From NCBI RefSeq assembly GCF_010882125.1, contig NZ_JAAGVZ010000001.1, positions 248,001-312,000 of the forward strand: a stretch of 64,000 bases of DNA. The letters are read 5' to 3'. The notes below the pieces were generated by a model. It was not told where the DNA came from. It did not search any database and saw only the letters and a list, made by a program, of their open reading frames with translations. Origin of the DNA: Peribacillus alkalitolerans (GTDB lineage Bacteria > Bacillota > Bacilli > Bacillales > DSM-1321). Within the stretch, counting starts at the first letter, position 1. Every line of letters starts with the position of its first letter. This document shows, piece by piece, positions 26,478-35,208 of this stretch. The translations under genes and the position numbers were made by a program.

Positions 26478-26699
26478 TTATTTTTCTTTTTTTAGTAAAT
26501 CTATTAAATTCACTTTTTTATTCAACGCTTCTTGGTTCTCTTGAAGGATTTTCTCCCATATTTCTTTTCTATAGACTTCAAGATCATCCGGTGCCTCAAT
26601 ACCAATTTTCACTTGTTCACCTTGTATCGAAACTATTTTAATTTCAATTCCTTCTCCAATTTGGATTGATTCTCCCTTTTTACGATTTAGAATTAACAA
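26478..26699 (-). CDS. csrA: Translational regulator CsrA
   Basis: CsrA binds GGA hairpins in the hag leader and blocks flagellin translation until FliW sequesters it. The frame is open from a GTG at 26708, but AAAAGGGGTGA is spaced for the TTG at 26699, and that start gives MLILNRKKGESIQIG, which aligns with MLVLSRK of known CsrA. The protein has 73 aa. The RNA-binding C-terminal strand reads VKIGIEAPDDLEVYRKEI, with the VYR of the family near residue 43. It follows fliW by 5 nt. Confidence 0.94.
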   Translation of the reverse strand: MLILNRKKGESIQIGEGIEIKIVSIQGEQVKIGIEAPDDLEVYRKEIWEKILQENQEALNKKVNLIDLLKKEK

Positions 26700-26704
26700 C
26701 CCAT

Positions 26705-27145
26705 TCACCCCTTTTCAGTTGCAGGGACATTTAGAGGCTCCCTTATTGTATATTTTGTATTTTGAAGGACCACTTGTTTTGCCTTACGATTTTTTTGATT
26801 AATGACAACTGGTGCTACTAAATTCATTGTGGAATTTTCGAATGGTTCACGTAATGTGATGATTGAAAATACAATCACATCTTCCTCACTGTTAATATCA
26901 AGCTGTTGTAACGTTTTAGGATCTAGAGTAATATCGTAATCTGGTTTAAGAACAAATGGACTTACGACTATAAAAGCAATTTCCTTATCAGAAATGGACT
27001 GTAATACTTGATAGCTCCCAGCTTCCACCAATGGTAGCAAAATATATTCTTTATCCTCTGGTAAACCTGGAATCCCCTTTTCAAAATTTAATATTCTATT
27101 CTTTTCTATGTTCATTGTGTCGTGATATTTAGTTTTAATTTCCAT
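26705..27145 (-). CDS. fliW: Flagellar assembly factor FliW
   Basis: FliW binds either flagellin or CsrA and so couples flagellin synthesis to its export. Family features are the beta-rich FEKGIPGLPEDKEYILLPL region and PFVLKPDYDITL. The frame opens at 27187, but the ATG at 27145 has AAAGAGGAG upstream and gives 146 aa (about 143 in B. subtilis). It is the operon partner of csrA. Confidence 0.93.
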   Translation of the reverse strand: MEIKTKYHDTMNIEKNRILNFEKGIPGLPEDKEYILLPLVEAGSYQVLQSISDKEIAFIVVSPFVLKPDYDITLDPKTLQQLDINSEEDVIVFSIITLREPFENSTMNLVAPVVINQKNRKAKQVVLQNTKYTIREPLNVPATEKG

Positions 27146-27170
27146 ATAAATAATCTCCTCTTTATTCCGT

Positions 27171-27725
27171 TCAAGCTTGGAATTCAATGTTTATTGAAGA
27201 ATACTGCTTCACGTCAATATTAACTTTTCCTGGTGTATAGTTGATGATTGGTAAATTAGCTTTTATGTTAACTTTAGGTTTTTGAAGTTGAACATCAATT
27301 TTGACACTGCCAGGCTCGAAATTAACTTTCACACTTCCAGCCTTGGGAATCCAGCCTATGTTAAATTCATAGATTGGAGGTGCTGAATTACGTTCAGCTT
27401 GGTTAACTATTGCATTGGAGCCATTTTCGATTTTCATTAATTCGTCACCATCTTGAACTCTTCTTGCAATTCCATCCAATAAGGCTTGATACCCCTGTTG
27501 AGCAAACTCGTCACCGCGTCTAAAGAAGCTTTTCAAATCCATATCTGCCCACGCTTCAGTTTGGTCAATGGTTAGCTTACCTTGAATTGTTTCCATTGAA
27601 ACTTCAGCCATTGGCTGCTCTATACTAATATCAGCTTGAGGTTGTTGGATTTCTTGTATTGGTTTGGTTGTATTAATAGACATTTGGGCCGGAGTTGTAG
27701 AAACTCTTAATTTTGGAATATCCAA
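27171..27725 (-). CDS. yviE: Flagellar-operon protein YviE (DUF6470)
   Basis: A conserved protein of unknown function that always sits between flgL and fliW in Bacillus. Its N-terminus is Gln/Thr-rich (TPAQMSINTTKPIQEIQQPQ) and the C-terminus repeats valine-lysine strands (VKVNFEPGSVKIDVQLQKP). GTG at 27734 is also in frame, but AAAGGGTG is spaced for the TTG at 27725, giving 184 aa. A terminator-like hairpin lies between flgL and this gene. Confidence 0.85.
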   Translation of the reverse strand: MDIPKLRVSTTPAQMSINTTKPIQEIQQPQADISIEQPMAEVSMETIQGKLTIDQTEAWADMDLKSFFRRGDEFAQQGYQALLDGIARRVQDGDELMKIENGSNAIVNQAERNSAPPIYEFNIGWIPKAGSVKVNFEPGSVKIDVQLQKPKVNIKANLPIINYTPGKVNIDVKQYSSINIEFQA

Positions 27726-27747
27726 ATTAAACACCCTTTCTTAGAAA

Positions 27748-27783
27748 AAAAGCTATTCAAATGATTGAATAGCTTTTTTAATC
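27748..27783. terminator. Terminator-like hairpin between flgL and yviE
   Basis: GCTATTCAA/TTGAATAGC, with A- and T-runs on both sides, resembles a bidirectional intrinsic terminator. It lies immediately after flgL, but the yviE-fliW-csrA genes continue in the same direction only about 25 nt later. Confidence 0.8.
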
Positions 27784-27785
27784 TC

Positions 27786-28673
27786 TTATCTTAAAAAATC
27801 CATTAGGGTTGGTTGAATGATACGTGCACCAACACTTAAGGCAGCTCTATGAACACTTTCTTGAATCTTCAAATCAGTTATAACACGCTCTACATCAGCA
27901 TCTTCATTATCACTCAAGATTCGATTTGCCATAACCTCTTGTGTATCAATACGCGTTTCAACCATTTCTAAACGGTTATATCGAGCACCTAATTCAGAAC
28001 GTTCTCCTGAAAATCGATCTGCAATATCGTCTAAATCGCCGAGCAACGAATCCAGTTGAGAAATATCCGTTTTACCGTCTAGACTATCCTGTATTCCCTG
28101 AACAGTATCAAATAGTTTTTGATTAAATACATTTTCTGTGGTTACATTGGCTTTTAACTTAATACCTCTTGAAATTTCTATTAAATAATCAGAGGTATTT
28201 GCATCTACAGTTGGTGCTTGCCCAGGTACAGAATCAGTAACTGGAGGTGTAGAAATGTTAGTTCCGTTATAAATGTATCTTCCAGCTACTTTTGAGTTCG
28301 CTACACTGACCAAATCTTTCTTTAATTGTTCAACTTCACGTGCAATAGCCTGGCGATCTTCTGGAGAGTTTGATCCATTTTTCCCTTGCACGACTAGTTC
28401 CCTAATCCTTTGGATACCATTGTTTGCTTGTTCCATACCAGCCTCTGTGTTATCCATCCATAGATAAAGCTCTGACAAATTACGTTTATATTGTTCTACT
28501 TCACGAAGGTTTGTCCGATACATCATGCCCTTCATTGCAACAACTGGGTCTTCGGAAGGCTTAGTAATTTTTTTCCCTGTAGCTAGTTGTTCCTGATATA
28601 TTCCCATTCGATCATAGCTTTTGCTTAATTCTCTTAAGGAATTTGATGACAACATACTTTGTGTTACTCGCAT
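27786..28673 (-). CDS. flgL: Hook-filament junction protein FlgL (HAP3)
   Basis: FlgL forms the second junction ring between hook and filament. It has a flagellin-like N-terminus (MRVTQSMLSSNSLRELSKSY, TGKKITKPSEDP) and C-terminal helix (VHRAALSVGARIIQPTLMDFLR). Length 295 aa (298 in B. subtilis). It follows flgK by 12 nt. Confidence 0.95.
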   Translation of the reverse strand: MRVTQSMLSSNSLRELSKSYDRMGIYQEQLATGKKITKPSEDPVVAMKGMMYRTNLREVEQYKRNLSELYLWMDNTEAGMEQANNGIQRIRELVVQGKNGSNSPEDRQAIAREVEQLKKDLVSVANSKVAGRYIYNGTNISTPPVTDSVPGQAPTVDANTSDYLIEISRGIKLKANVTTENVFNQKLFDTVQGIQDSLDGKTDISQLDSLLGDLDDIADRFSGERSELGARYNRLEMVETRIDTQEVMANRILSDNEDADVERVITDLKIQESVHRAALSVGARIIQPTLMDFLR

Positions 28674-28685
28674 TTATTCATCACC

Positions 28686-30266
28686 TTACCTTCCACCAGT
28701 TCCCATTCCATTAATGATTTTATCAAGAAGCTCGTCCTGCATAGTGATCATCCGAGCTGAAGCGTTATAAGCATGTTGGAATTGAACCATATTTGTCATT
28801 TCTTCATCGAGTGATACTGAGCTAATTGACATCCGTCTTTCTTCAACAGCCTGTCGAAGCGCACCACTGTTTCCAGACAATCGGACTGACTCTTGTGAGT
28901 CTACTGCCATTCCGCCAACAATTACTTCATAATAGTTTCGGAAGTTGGAGTTCATATTATTACCATAATCATAAGGAGTGTTAATCACTTCAGCCAAAGC
29001 CAGAATGTTGGATGCGTCTCCTAATGTAGGATTGCTTGTACTTGCGTTTGCTATATTATCGAGGCTTGACATAATGCCGTCATCCACTTGCAAGCGAGAA
29101 GCGAAGCCTTTTTTATTGGCTGGATCGACTGTAGCGTTTTTAATATCTTTAAAGAATGGTGGAGTTACGGGTTCAGGTCCGACTTTACCACCTTCATTCC
29201 ATTTTATCCAATTAGGCGTAACACCTTTGATATGTTGTTCATTAAATTTTGAAGCAAAGGTGAAGGCCATATTGTCCAATTCCGTCAACATGGATGAGTA
29301 GATTCCTTTAACATCAGGGTTATTTGTACTATCAACAGTTTCATAACCATGTGACTCTACTAAAGCCTTTAACTTTCCTTTAGCATCAAATTGATTGATA
29401 TCAATTTTGCCCGACCCTAGTTCAATCGTCTTTACGGAACCATCTAATCCATCATAGTTAATCTTCATTGGATTAGTGCCACCAGCTCCTACCAGGATTC
29501 CTAGCTGTGAGCCTGACTCACTCATGATGGAAATGAAGGCTTTACCTTCAGCAAGTGCAGAAGAATTTCCACCACTCGATTTATAATCTACCTTGATATT
29601 TACAAGACTTGATAATTGATCAATTAACCGGTCACGCTCGTCATATAAATCGTTAGGTAAATATCCATGTGGCTCAACATCAGCAATTTGCCCATTTATT
29701 TTGTTGATTTGCTCTGCAAGAGAATTAATTTCTTTTTCCGTAACCATAATTTCATTCTTTATGTCTTGTTTAATTGCTGAAAGAGATGAGGACAAATAAT
29801 TGAACGTTTCTGATACTGCAACTGCACGTTGACGTACGACCGAGCGAGCACCGGGATTAGCTGGATTTACAGCCAAATCCTGTAATGATTGCCAGAACAT
29901 GTCCATCGTTTGTGCTAGTCCAGAATCGGACGGCTCGTTCATGATTTCTTCCATTTTACTATAGGACTCCGCCTTCGTTTCCCAGTATCCCAGCTTATTG
30001 TTTTCGCCTCTATACTGGATATCAAGAAAACCTTCACGAATTCTCTGTACACTATCTGCTTTAACACCAGTCCCAAATTGACCTGGTATTTGTGGACGGT
30101 TTAATGATGGTGAAGGATACGGCTCTGTTTGTGCAAAATTGATTCGCTGGCGAGTATAACCTGGAGTATTAGCATTCGTAATATTATGTCCTGTGATATG
30201 TAAAGCACTTTGTTGGGTGAACATCCCACGTCGTGCCGTTTCAAGTCCCATGAATGTAGATCGCAT
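28686..30266 (-). CDS. flgK: Hook-filament junction protein FlgK (HAP1)
   Basis: FlgK forms the first junction zone on the hook. It has the rod-hook signature at the N-terminus (GLETARRGMFTQQSALHITGHN, ANTPGYTRQR) and the C-terminal pair of helices (SVSLDEEMTNMVQFQHAYNA). Length 526 aa, typical for Bacillus. It is in the flgM-flgN-flgK-flgL block. Confidence 0.95.
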   Translation of the reverse strand: MRSTFMGLETARRGMFTQQSALHITGHNITNANTPGYTRQRINFAQTEPYPSPSLNRPQIPGQFGTGVKADSVQRIREGFLDIQYRGENNKLGYWETKAESYSKMEEIMNEPSDSGLAQTMDMFWQSLQDLAVNPANPGARSVVRQRAVAVSETFNYLSSSLSAIKQDIKNEIMVTEKEINSLAEQINKINGQIADVEPHGYLPNDLYDERDRLIDQLSSLVNIKVDYKSSGGNSSALAEGKAFISIMSESGSQLGILVGAGGTNPMKINYDGLDGSVKTIELGSGKIDINQFDAKGKLKALVESHGYETVDSTNNPDVKGIYSSMLTELDNMAFTFASKFNEQHIKGVTPNWIKWNEGGKVGPEPVTPPFFKDIKNATVDPANKKGFASRLQVDDGIMSSLDNIANASTSNPTLGDASNILALAEVINTPYDYGNNMNSNFRNYYEVIVGGMAVDSQESVRLSGNSGALRQAVEERRMSISSVSLDEEMTNMVQFQHAYNASARMITMQDELLDKIINGMGTGGR

Positions 30267-30296
30267 TTAGTATTCCTCCGTTTCTAGTAGTCTTAC

Positions 30297-30794
30297 TTAT
30301 GCCTTAGAATCGAAGGAACCTTTAAATCCATTCGAATTGGCTTTCATATGTTGAGGTCGTTCGTAATTTAAGTTTTGTACAGGTTGTGGTCTAAGCATGT
30401 CCAAAGTAACATTAACAAATTGGAGGGATTGATAAATTAGCTGTTGGTTTAATTCGTTCCATTCTTTTAAACTGCTAATCTCATCTAACAATTGATTCTT
30501 CAATACTTCTAATAGATGTTGAGTTGATTCGTCCATATAAAGAAGGCAATTAGACACAGTGGGTTCAATCGAATGTTGGCCTTTACTCTCCAAAAACTCC
30601 GTAGCTGCAACAACTCGCTCCTTCTCCACTGTTTCAATAGCTTTCACGTGCTTTTGCTCTTCTTGAAGCATACGATTGAGGGCTTCCATGTCTCCCGCTT
30701 TGACGATGTCCGATTTTTGTATAGCCAACTCATTTAGGCTTCTATGAAGTTTATTTAACTTTGTCATCGCATGGATGATTCGATCAGTCGACAT
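30297..30794 (-). CDS. flgN: Flagellar chaperone FlgN
   Basis: FlgN is a cytosolic helical chaperone for FlgK and FlgL. The protein is almost entirely helical (LNKLHRSLNELAIQKSDIV, LQEEQKHVKAIETVEKERV), without membrane segments. In-frame GTG at 30800 overlaps the ribosome site; GGAGGG is spaced for the ATG at 30794, giving 165 aa. It lies between flgM and flgK as in B. subtilis (yvyG). Confidence 0.9.
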   Translation of the reverse strand: MSTDRIIHAMTKLNKLHRSLNELAIQKSDIVKAGDMEALNRMLQEEQKHVKAIETVEKERVVAATEFLESKGQHSIEPTVSNCLLYMDESTQHLLEVLKNQLLDEISSLKEWNELNQQLIYQSLQFVNVTLDMLRPQPVQNLNYERPQHMKANSNGFKGSFDSKA

Positions 30795-30805
30795 TGCCAC
30801 CCTCC

Positions 30806-31072
30806 TTATTTTTTACTGTAGAAATCGAGAATACTTTTTGCCGTTTCTTTTGCGCTAAGTTTATATGTTCCATTTTCTACTTGCAGCTTCAATTCATCAA
30901 CCTTAGCCTGGCGCTGCGAAGGAATTTGTGTCATATGCTGAAGATCTTTTGCAGTCGATGAAATTTCAATTTTGTCAGCTTTAGCAAAGTTAGTCTTATT
31001 ACTTCCTTCTACCTTTTGAAGGTTTTTTCTATAAGGGTTCACTCCAGAAGGACCAAAATTATTAATTTTCAT
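30806..31072 (-). CDS. flgM: Anti-SigD factor FlgM
   Basis: FlgM holds SigD inactive until the hook-basal body is complete. Visible are the N-terminal MKINNFGPSGVNPYRK element common to Bacillus FlgM and a C-terminal sigma-binding region (RQAKVDELKLQVENGTYK, then AKSILDFY). Length 88 aa, as in B. subtilis. A SigD-like promoter precedes it, which would close an autoregulatory loop. Confidence 0.93.
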   Translation of the reverse strand: MKINNFGPSGVNPYRKNLQKVEGSNKTNFAKADKIEISSTAKDLQHMTQIPSQRQAKVDELKLQVENGTYKLSAKETAKSILDFYSKK

Positions 31073-31116
31073 GGATATTCCTCACTTTCTAATACCGATA
31101 CACATTCTTATCTTTA

Positions 31117-31143
31117 TTATCGTCTATTAGAGAAAAATTTTTA
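31117..31143 (-). promoter_or_regulatory. SigD-like promoter for flgM operon
   Basis: The reverse strand reads TAAA, 15 nt, then GACGATAA (6 of 8 against GCCGATAT). It is about 45 nt upstream of the flgM start and downstream of the yvyF terminator. Confidence 0.7.
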
Positions 31144-31204
31144 TGTTTCTTCATAAATTTTTAATTGACAAAATATTCATTCTCTGCAAATTTTGTCGGT
31201 TCAT

Positions 31205-31236
31205 AGAAAAACTGCATAGCAAGTGCCATGCAGTCT
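31205..31236 (-). terminator. Intrinsic terminator (yvyF)
   Basis: actgcat-a-gca/tgc-c-atgcagt stem with one mismatch and a TTTTTC tail on the reverse strand. It separates the comF-yvyF transcript from the SigD-controlled flgM operon. Confidence 0.82.
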
Positions 31237-31237
31237 A

Positions 31238-31648
31238 TTATCTATCCCTTGTATAATAGGTAACTTTGGAGCGTTCATTAATCTCTTTTTTCCTCTGCTC
31301 TTCCTTTTCAAAAGATGATAGCTGAGATTTCAATTGAACTGCACAAGCTCCACAAATTTTCCCATCCCGAATGGTTGTGCCACATTTTTCACATGAATAT
31401 CCTAAGTTCGGGAAATGTGCTAATTTTAACCTACCTGTTTTAATAAATTTTACAATTAATACTTCATCAACCTCAGTACCTTCCACCACTTGATTCATTG
31501 TAGCGGTACGGTTTTCTTTTTTACGGATGAAATTATATACCTTCTCAAATAACTTCTCTTCTTCTTTAAAGCACGGATCACACACATCACGAAATGCTGA
31601 TTTCACAAAAATGGCATCACACTTAGGGCAGTTCGCTAATTCACCCAT
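31238..31648 (-). CDS. yvyF: Flagellar-operon zinc-ribbon protein YvyF
   Basis: A conserved protein of the comF-flgM region (TIGR03826 type). An N-terminal CPKC...CDPC pair and a later CEKC...CGAC pair form two treble-clef or zinc-ribbon sites, with a helix-turn-helix-like MNQVVEGTEVDEVLIVKFIK between them. This layout suggests a small regulatory protein, but its function has not been shown to my knowledge. 136 aa. Confidence 0.85.
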   Translation of the reverse strand: MGELANCPKCDAIFVKSAFRDVCDPCFKEEEKLFEKVYNFIRKKENRTATMNQVVEGTEVDEVLIVKFIKTGRLKLAHFPNLGYSCEKCGTTIRDGKICGACAVQLKSQLSSFEKEEQRKKEINERSKVTYYTRDR

Positions 31649-31733
31649 CCCGTTCCCTCCAAGCTGAAACTAATTTTCTAGTACATTCATTATATATCAG
31701 GTTAGGAGGAATGTATGATGAAATTTTTCTGAC

Positions 31734-32411
31734 TTATCTAGCAATCGTGATGGAGGAGACTTGTGTTGCTCCCCCTCGCTTGAGAATTTTGGCTGCATGG
31801 CGAAGTGTAGCCCCTGTAGTATAGATGTCGTCAATGATGAGAATTGATTTACCTTTTATGTCTACCTTTGAATCAAATGAAAAGATTTCATCCATATGCA
31901 ACCGCTCACTTCTAGTTTTCTTAGATTGTTTCTCAGAGTGGATTCTCGATAAAAGATTCAAAGGCTTAATTCCAGCAGAAAGCGATATTGCTTCCGCTTG
32001 ATTGAACCCTCTTTCATACAACCGTTCAGAACTTAATGGTATAGTTGTGACCAAATTAAAGGAGATTAGATTTATTTTTTCTCGTAAATCTTCTGCAAAA
32101 ATTTCAGCTAACGCATAATCCCCACGGTATTTAAAACGAGCTATTATGTCTTTTAGAAAATCATTATATGAAAATAGCGAAACATTCTTTTCTAAAACAC
32201 CTTTCCATTCTGTAGTGTTCTCCCATCTTGAACAATCTTGGCAAATTGCTAATTCACTGTGTCGATGGCATTTTTCACATAATGGCCCTGAAAGTTTAAC
32301 TAGTTTATTAGAGCACAAATCACATATGACTTGCTTTTTTTCTTCAAATAGGAATGTATCCCAAGTTATAGTAACGATGATTTTCTCAAAACATACATAA
32401 CATTTATCCAT
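31734..32411 (-). CDS. comFC: Competence protein ComFC (phosphoribosyltransferase-like)
   Basis: ComFC is needed for uptake of transforming DNA and works with the helicase-like ComFA. Seen: N-terminal zinc-binding cysteine pairs (CYVC, CDLC, CEKC, CQDC) and a type I PRTase domain with the PRPP loop ILIIDDIYTTGAT near residue 195. The frame opens at 32438, but the ATG at 32411 overlaps the comFA stop (ATGGATAA), giving 225 aa. comFB, which lies between the two in B. subtilis, is absent. Confidence 0.93.
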   Translation of the reverse strand: MDKCYVCFEKIIVTITWDTFLFEEKKQVICDLCSNKLVKLSGPLCEKCHRHSELAICQDCSRWENTTEWKGVLEKNVSLFSYNDFLKDIIARFKYRGDYALAEIFAEDLREKINLISFNLVTTIPLSSERLYERGFNQAEAISLSAGIKPLNLLSRIHSEKQSKKTRSERLHMDEIFSFDSKVDIKGKSILIIDDIYTTGATLRHAAKILKRGGATQVSSITIAR

Positions 32412-33846
32412 CAAGCAGCCCTCTTTTCTTCGCTTCATGGTTCATATTTTGAATATGGTAGACCGCTCCTTCCATCTCATATGTACGCCCATAATGAAAA
32501 ATTGTAATATCCCCTGTTGGAAAATCAGCTTTCCTACCTACCCTTCCTGCAATTTGAACAAGTGCGCTCTCCGTAAAGATCGCTTCCTCTGCTCCCAGCA
32601 CTGCCACATCTAAACGTGGGATGGTAACTCCTCTTTCTAGAATAGAAGTGGTTAAAAGACCAAGAACTTTTCCCTCTCGGAGACTTTGGACTTTTTCTTT
32701 CCTTTGGATATCTTCAGCATGAACGGATTGGAGCTGTGGATCTATTTTTTGAAGCAAGGGTAGAGCTTGCTCCATCAAATCGATATTCGGAAAAAATAAT
32801 AGATAAGGAGTAGCTGAGTCCACTCTTTGTTTTACCCAACGCCAGATTGTAGTTGGGATAACTTTTTCTTCTATCGACTTTTTCCAGTTCCCACACCATT
32901 TTAATTTTGGGACAGGAATTGGTTTCCGATGGAATCTGGCAGGAATCATGACATACGGGAGTTGACCTGATTTTGCTTGTTTCTGGAGTTGTTTAGAGGG
33001 AGTGGCAGTAAGTAGTATGTGCGTGGATTCGGGCTTTCTCGCTTTTTGGACTGCGAACTGTAGCGAAGTATCGGCGGTATACGGAAATGCGTCAACCTCA
33101 TCGATGATGGTTACGTCAAAAGCTTGATAGAAGCGTAGTAATTGGTGGGTGGTTGATAAGACTAACTGCGCGAGAACGTGTCTTTCTTCGCTTCCACCAT
33201 ACAAGACTGCTATGGATGTATGAGGAAAAGCTTTTTTAAGTCGTGGAGCTAATTCAAGGATAACGTCTGTCCTTGGTGTAGTAATACAAACTCTTTTTCC
33301 TAGAGTTATGGCAGCCGCAATACCATGGAACAAAACTTCAGTTTTCCCAGCCCCACAGACTGCCCAGACAAGAAGTGTTTTTGGATTTCGAACAGCTTCT
33401 ACAACTTGTTGGGAAGCTAGCTGCTGTGGGTCTGACAATATCCCATTCCAAAATAAAGGTTGTTCTTGTTTCGAAAAAGTTGTTTCAGGACCTGTCCACG
33501 TATAAAGATTACTACACTCCTGCACACGCCCCATCATGATACATTTCCGGCAGTATGTACAAGTCTTCCCGCATCGCGCACAAGGAAATTGATAGAATAA
33601 GGATTTATCTTGATTTCCACATCTATTACAGTAACGATCAATCACACCTTGGTAGTAACCAATATATCCATTTTGAAAATGTTCATCGAGTAGAGATTGA
33701 GAGAAAGGAATTTCGTCTGGAAGTAGCTGCTTGCCGACTAATAATTGTTGGAGATCTTTGGAGTAGAAATAATTAGAGTTAAGAGGATTTTTTTGAAGAG
33801 TAATAGTTTGCGGGATCTCTTTTTTAAATATAGAAAAAATAAGCAC
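32404..33846 (-). CDS. comFA: Competence DNA-uptake ATPase ComFA
   Basis: ComFA is a DEAD-family ATPase that helps pull single-stranded DNA through ComEC. Seen: an N-terminal four-cysteine zinc finger (CNRC...CARCGKTCTYCRKC), Walker A (VCGAGKTE), Walker B (TIIDEVDAFP), motif III (LLTATPS), and helicase motif VI (VQIAGRVGR). 480 aa. The start is a GTG at 33846 close to AAGGAAGG. I see no clear ComK box (paired AAAAN5TTTT) upstream. Confidence 0.93.
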   Translation of the reverse strand: MLIFSIFKKEIPQTITLQKNPLNSNYFYSKDLQQLLVGKQLLPDEIPFSQSLLDEHFQNGYIGYYQGVIDRYCNRCGNQDKSLFYQFPCARCGKTCTYCRKCIMMGRVQECSNLYTWTGPETTFSKQEQPLFWNGILSDPQQLASQQVVEAVRNPKTLLVWAVCGAGKTEVLFHGIAAAITLGKRVCITTPRTDVILELAPRLKKAFPHTSIAVLYGGSEERHVLAQLVLSTTHQLLRFYQAFDVTIIDEVDAFPYTADTSLQFAVQKARKPESTHILLTATPSKQLQKQAKSGQLPYVMIPARFHRKPIPVPKLKWCGNWKKSIEEKVIPTTIWRWVKQRVDSATPYLLFFPNIDLMEQALPLLQKIDPQLQSVHAEDIQRKEKVQSLREGKVLGLLTTSILERGVTIPRLDVAVLGAEEAIFTESALVQIAGRVGRKADFPTGDITIFHYGRTYEMEGAVYHIQNMNHEAKKRGLLDG

Positions 33847-33858
33847 TCACCTTCCTTA

Positions 33859-34176
33859 TTAATGAAGATTTTTTCGAGTATTCGTATCCTTATCATCCAC
33901 TTGCTTTTTAATATGCTTTAATAAGCTAAGAATCGTTTCCTCCTGTTGCATTTCAATACGAGCAACTGTAAATTTAATACTGTTAACATCATTCTCGACA
34001 TTTTCTAGACGATTATTTACTCCATTGATCTCATTTCCAACATTTTCTAGGCGATTATTTATTCCGTTTAGTTCATTATTAATACACTTTATATCATTCT
34101 CAACACCATCAAATTTCTTTTCTAACCGCTCTTGCCCTTCCAATAACTTCAGTAATATAGCTTCCAGCCTTCTCAC
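33859..34176 (-). CDS. Small coiled-coil protein upstream of comFA, 105 aa
   Basis: The middle of the protein repeats NNRLENV-type heptads (residues 35-70), predicting a parallel coiled coil; both ends are charged. No signal peptide or membrane segment. The function is unknown. The upstream AAAAGGAGGTGAG is strong but abuts the GTG at 34176; a CTG at 34167 would be better spaced, so the start is uncertain. It lies 12 nt before comFA and may be co-transcribed with it. Confidence 0.65.
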   Translation of the reverse strand: MRRLEAILLKLLEGQERLEKKFDGVENDIKCINNELNGINNRLENVGNEINGVNNRLENVENDVNSIKFTVARIEMQQEETILSLLKHIKKQVDDKDTNTRKNLH

Positions 34177-34232
34177 CTCCTTTTGACAAATTATAACACG
34201 AATCTTTTAAATCTAACATCGGAACAATTTTG

Positions 34233-34264
34233 AAAAAAAATAGCCTGGACGCTTGGCCCAGACT
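34233..34264 (-). terminator. Intrinsic terminator (degV)
   Basis: Stem ag-c-ctgg/ccag-a-ct, followed on the reverse strand by eight T. It overlaps the degV stop region. Confidence 0.8.
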
Positions 34265-35105
34265 AAATTATATACCATCCCATCCCCATTGCACCTTCAC
34301 CTAAGTGAGTGCCAATGACAGGACCGAAATAACTGATATCAAATGTAACGTTAGGGAACCGCGTCTCTAACTCCTGTTTCCATTGCTCCGCTTCCTCTTG
34401 GCGGTTCGCCTGGATAATAACAGCTTTCATCGGAACTCCGCTTTTAGCGTCCTCTTCAAGTAAATCAACAATACGCTTCATTGCTTTCTTACGTGTACGA
34501 ATTTTTTCAAAAGGAACGATTACTTTGTTTTGAAAATGTAATAAAGGTTTTACCTGAAGTAGGCTACCAATAAAAGCTTGAGCACTACTCAGCCGCCCGC
34601 CACGTTGCAAATGTGCAAGGTCATCCACCATAAAGTAAGCTCGGACTGATTTCTTCATTTCATCCAATCGAGCCAAGATTTCCTCCGGATTTTTGCCCTC
34701 GTTCGCCATTTTTGCTGCTTCAATGACGTAAAAACCTTGAACCCGACAGCTGATTTCCGAATCAAATGGGAACACTTCGATTCCCTCTACCATATCTCCT
34801 GCAGAAACGGCCCCTTGGAAAGTACCGCTAATTCCGCTCGATAGATGTATAGAGATGACAGCATCATAATCTTTCGATAACTCTTCATATTTTGTAATGA
34901 AGTCTCCGATTGGAGGCTGGGAAGTGGTCGGTAGCTTATCCGCGTTTTTTACTTCCTCGAAAAATTCATTTGCGGAAAGGTCAACCTCTTCCCGGTACGA
35001 TTCCCCACCGATAATGACATTAAGTGACACCATATGTATGTTTAACTGATCGCGCAATTCCTTCGGGATGTACGCCGTACTATCCGTGACAACTGCCGTT
35101 TTCAT
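34263..35105 (-). CDS. degV: DegV-family fatty-acid-binding protein
   Basis: DegV proteins bind a fatty acid; the FakB members present it to the kinase FakA for phosphorylation. Seen: the N-terminal TAVVTDSTAYIP strand-loop, a TTSQPPIGDF segment and IHLSSGISGTFQGA, which forms the carboxylate pocket, and the C-terminal GPVIGTHLGEGAMG. 280 aa. It lies near degSU as in B. subtilis (yviA/degV), although a NERD gene intervenes here. Confidence 0.92.
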   Translation of the reverse strand: MKTAVVTDSTAYIPKELRDQLNIHMVSLNVIIGGESYREEVDLSANEFFEEVKNADKLPTTSQPPIGDFITKYEELSKDYDAVISIHLSSGISGTFQGAVSAGDMVEGIEVFPFDSEISCRVQGFYVIEAAKMANEGKNPEEILARLDEMKKSVRAYFMVDDLAHLQRGGRLSSAQAFIGSLLQVKPLLHFQNKVIVPFEKIRTRKKAMKRIVDLLEEDAKSGVPMKAVIIQANRQEEAEQWKQELETRFPNVTFDISYFGPVIGTHLGEGAMGMGWYII

Positions 35106-35208
35106 AAAAAGTACCTACCTTATAAAAGTTTTTCTACCATTTCAATGATAGTAACCATTCTATATGAAAATGACCTCGTTTGCATTAAATTGTTATGACT
35201 AGATGATT

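Noticed and set aside
34177-34262. ComK box upstream of the comF genes
   Set aside because: I searched for paired AAAAN5TTTT motifs and found none with acceptable spacing.
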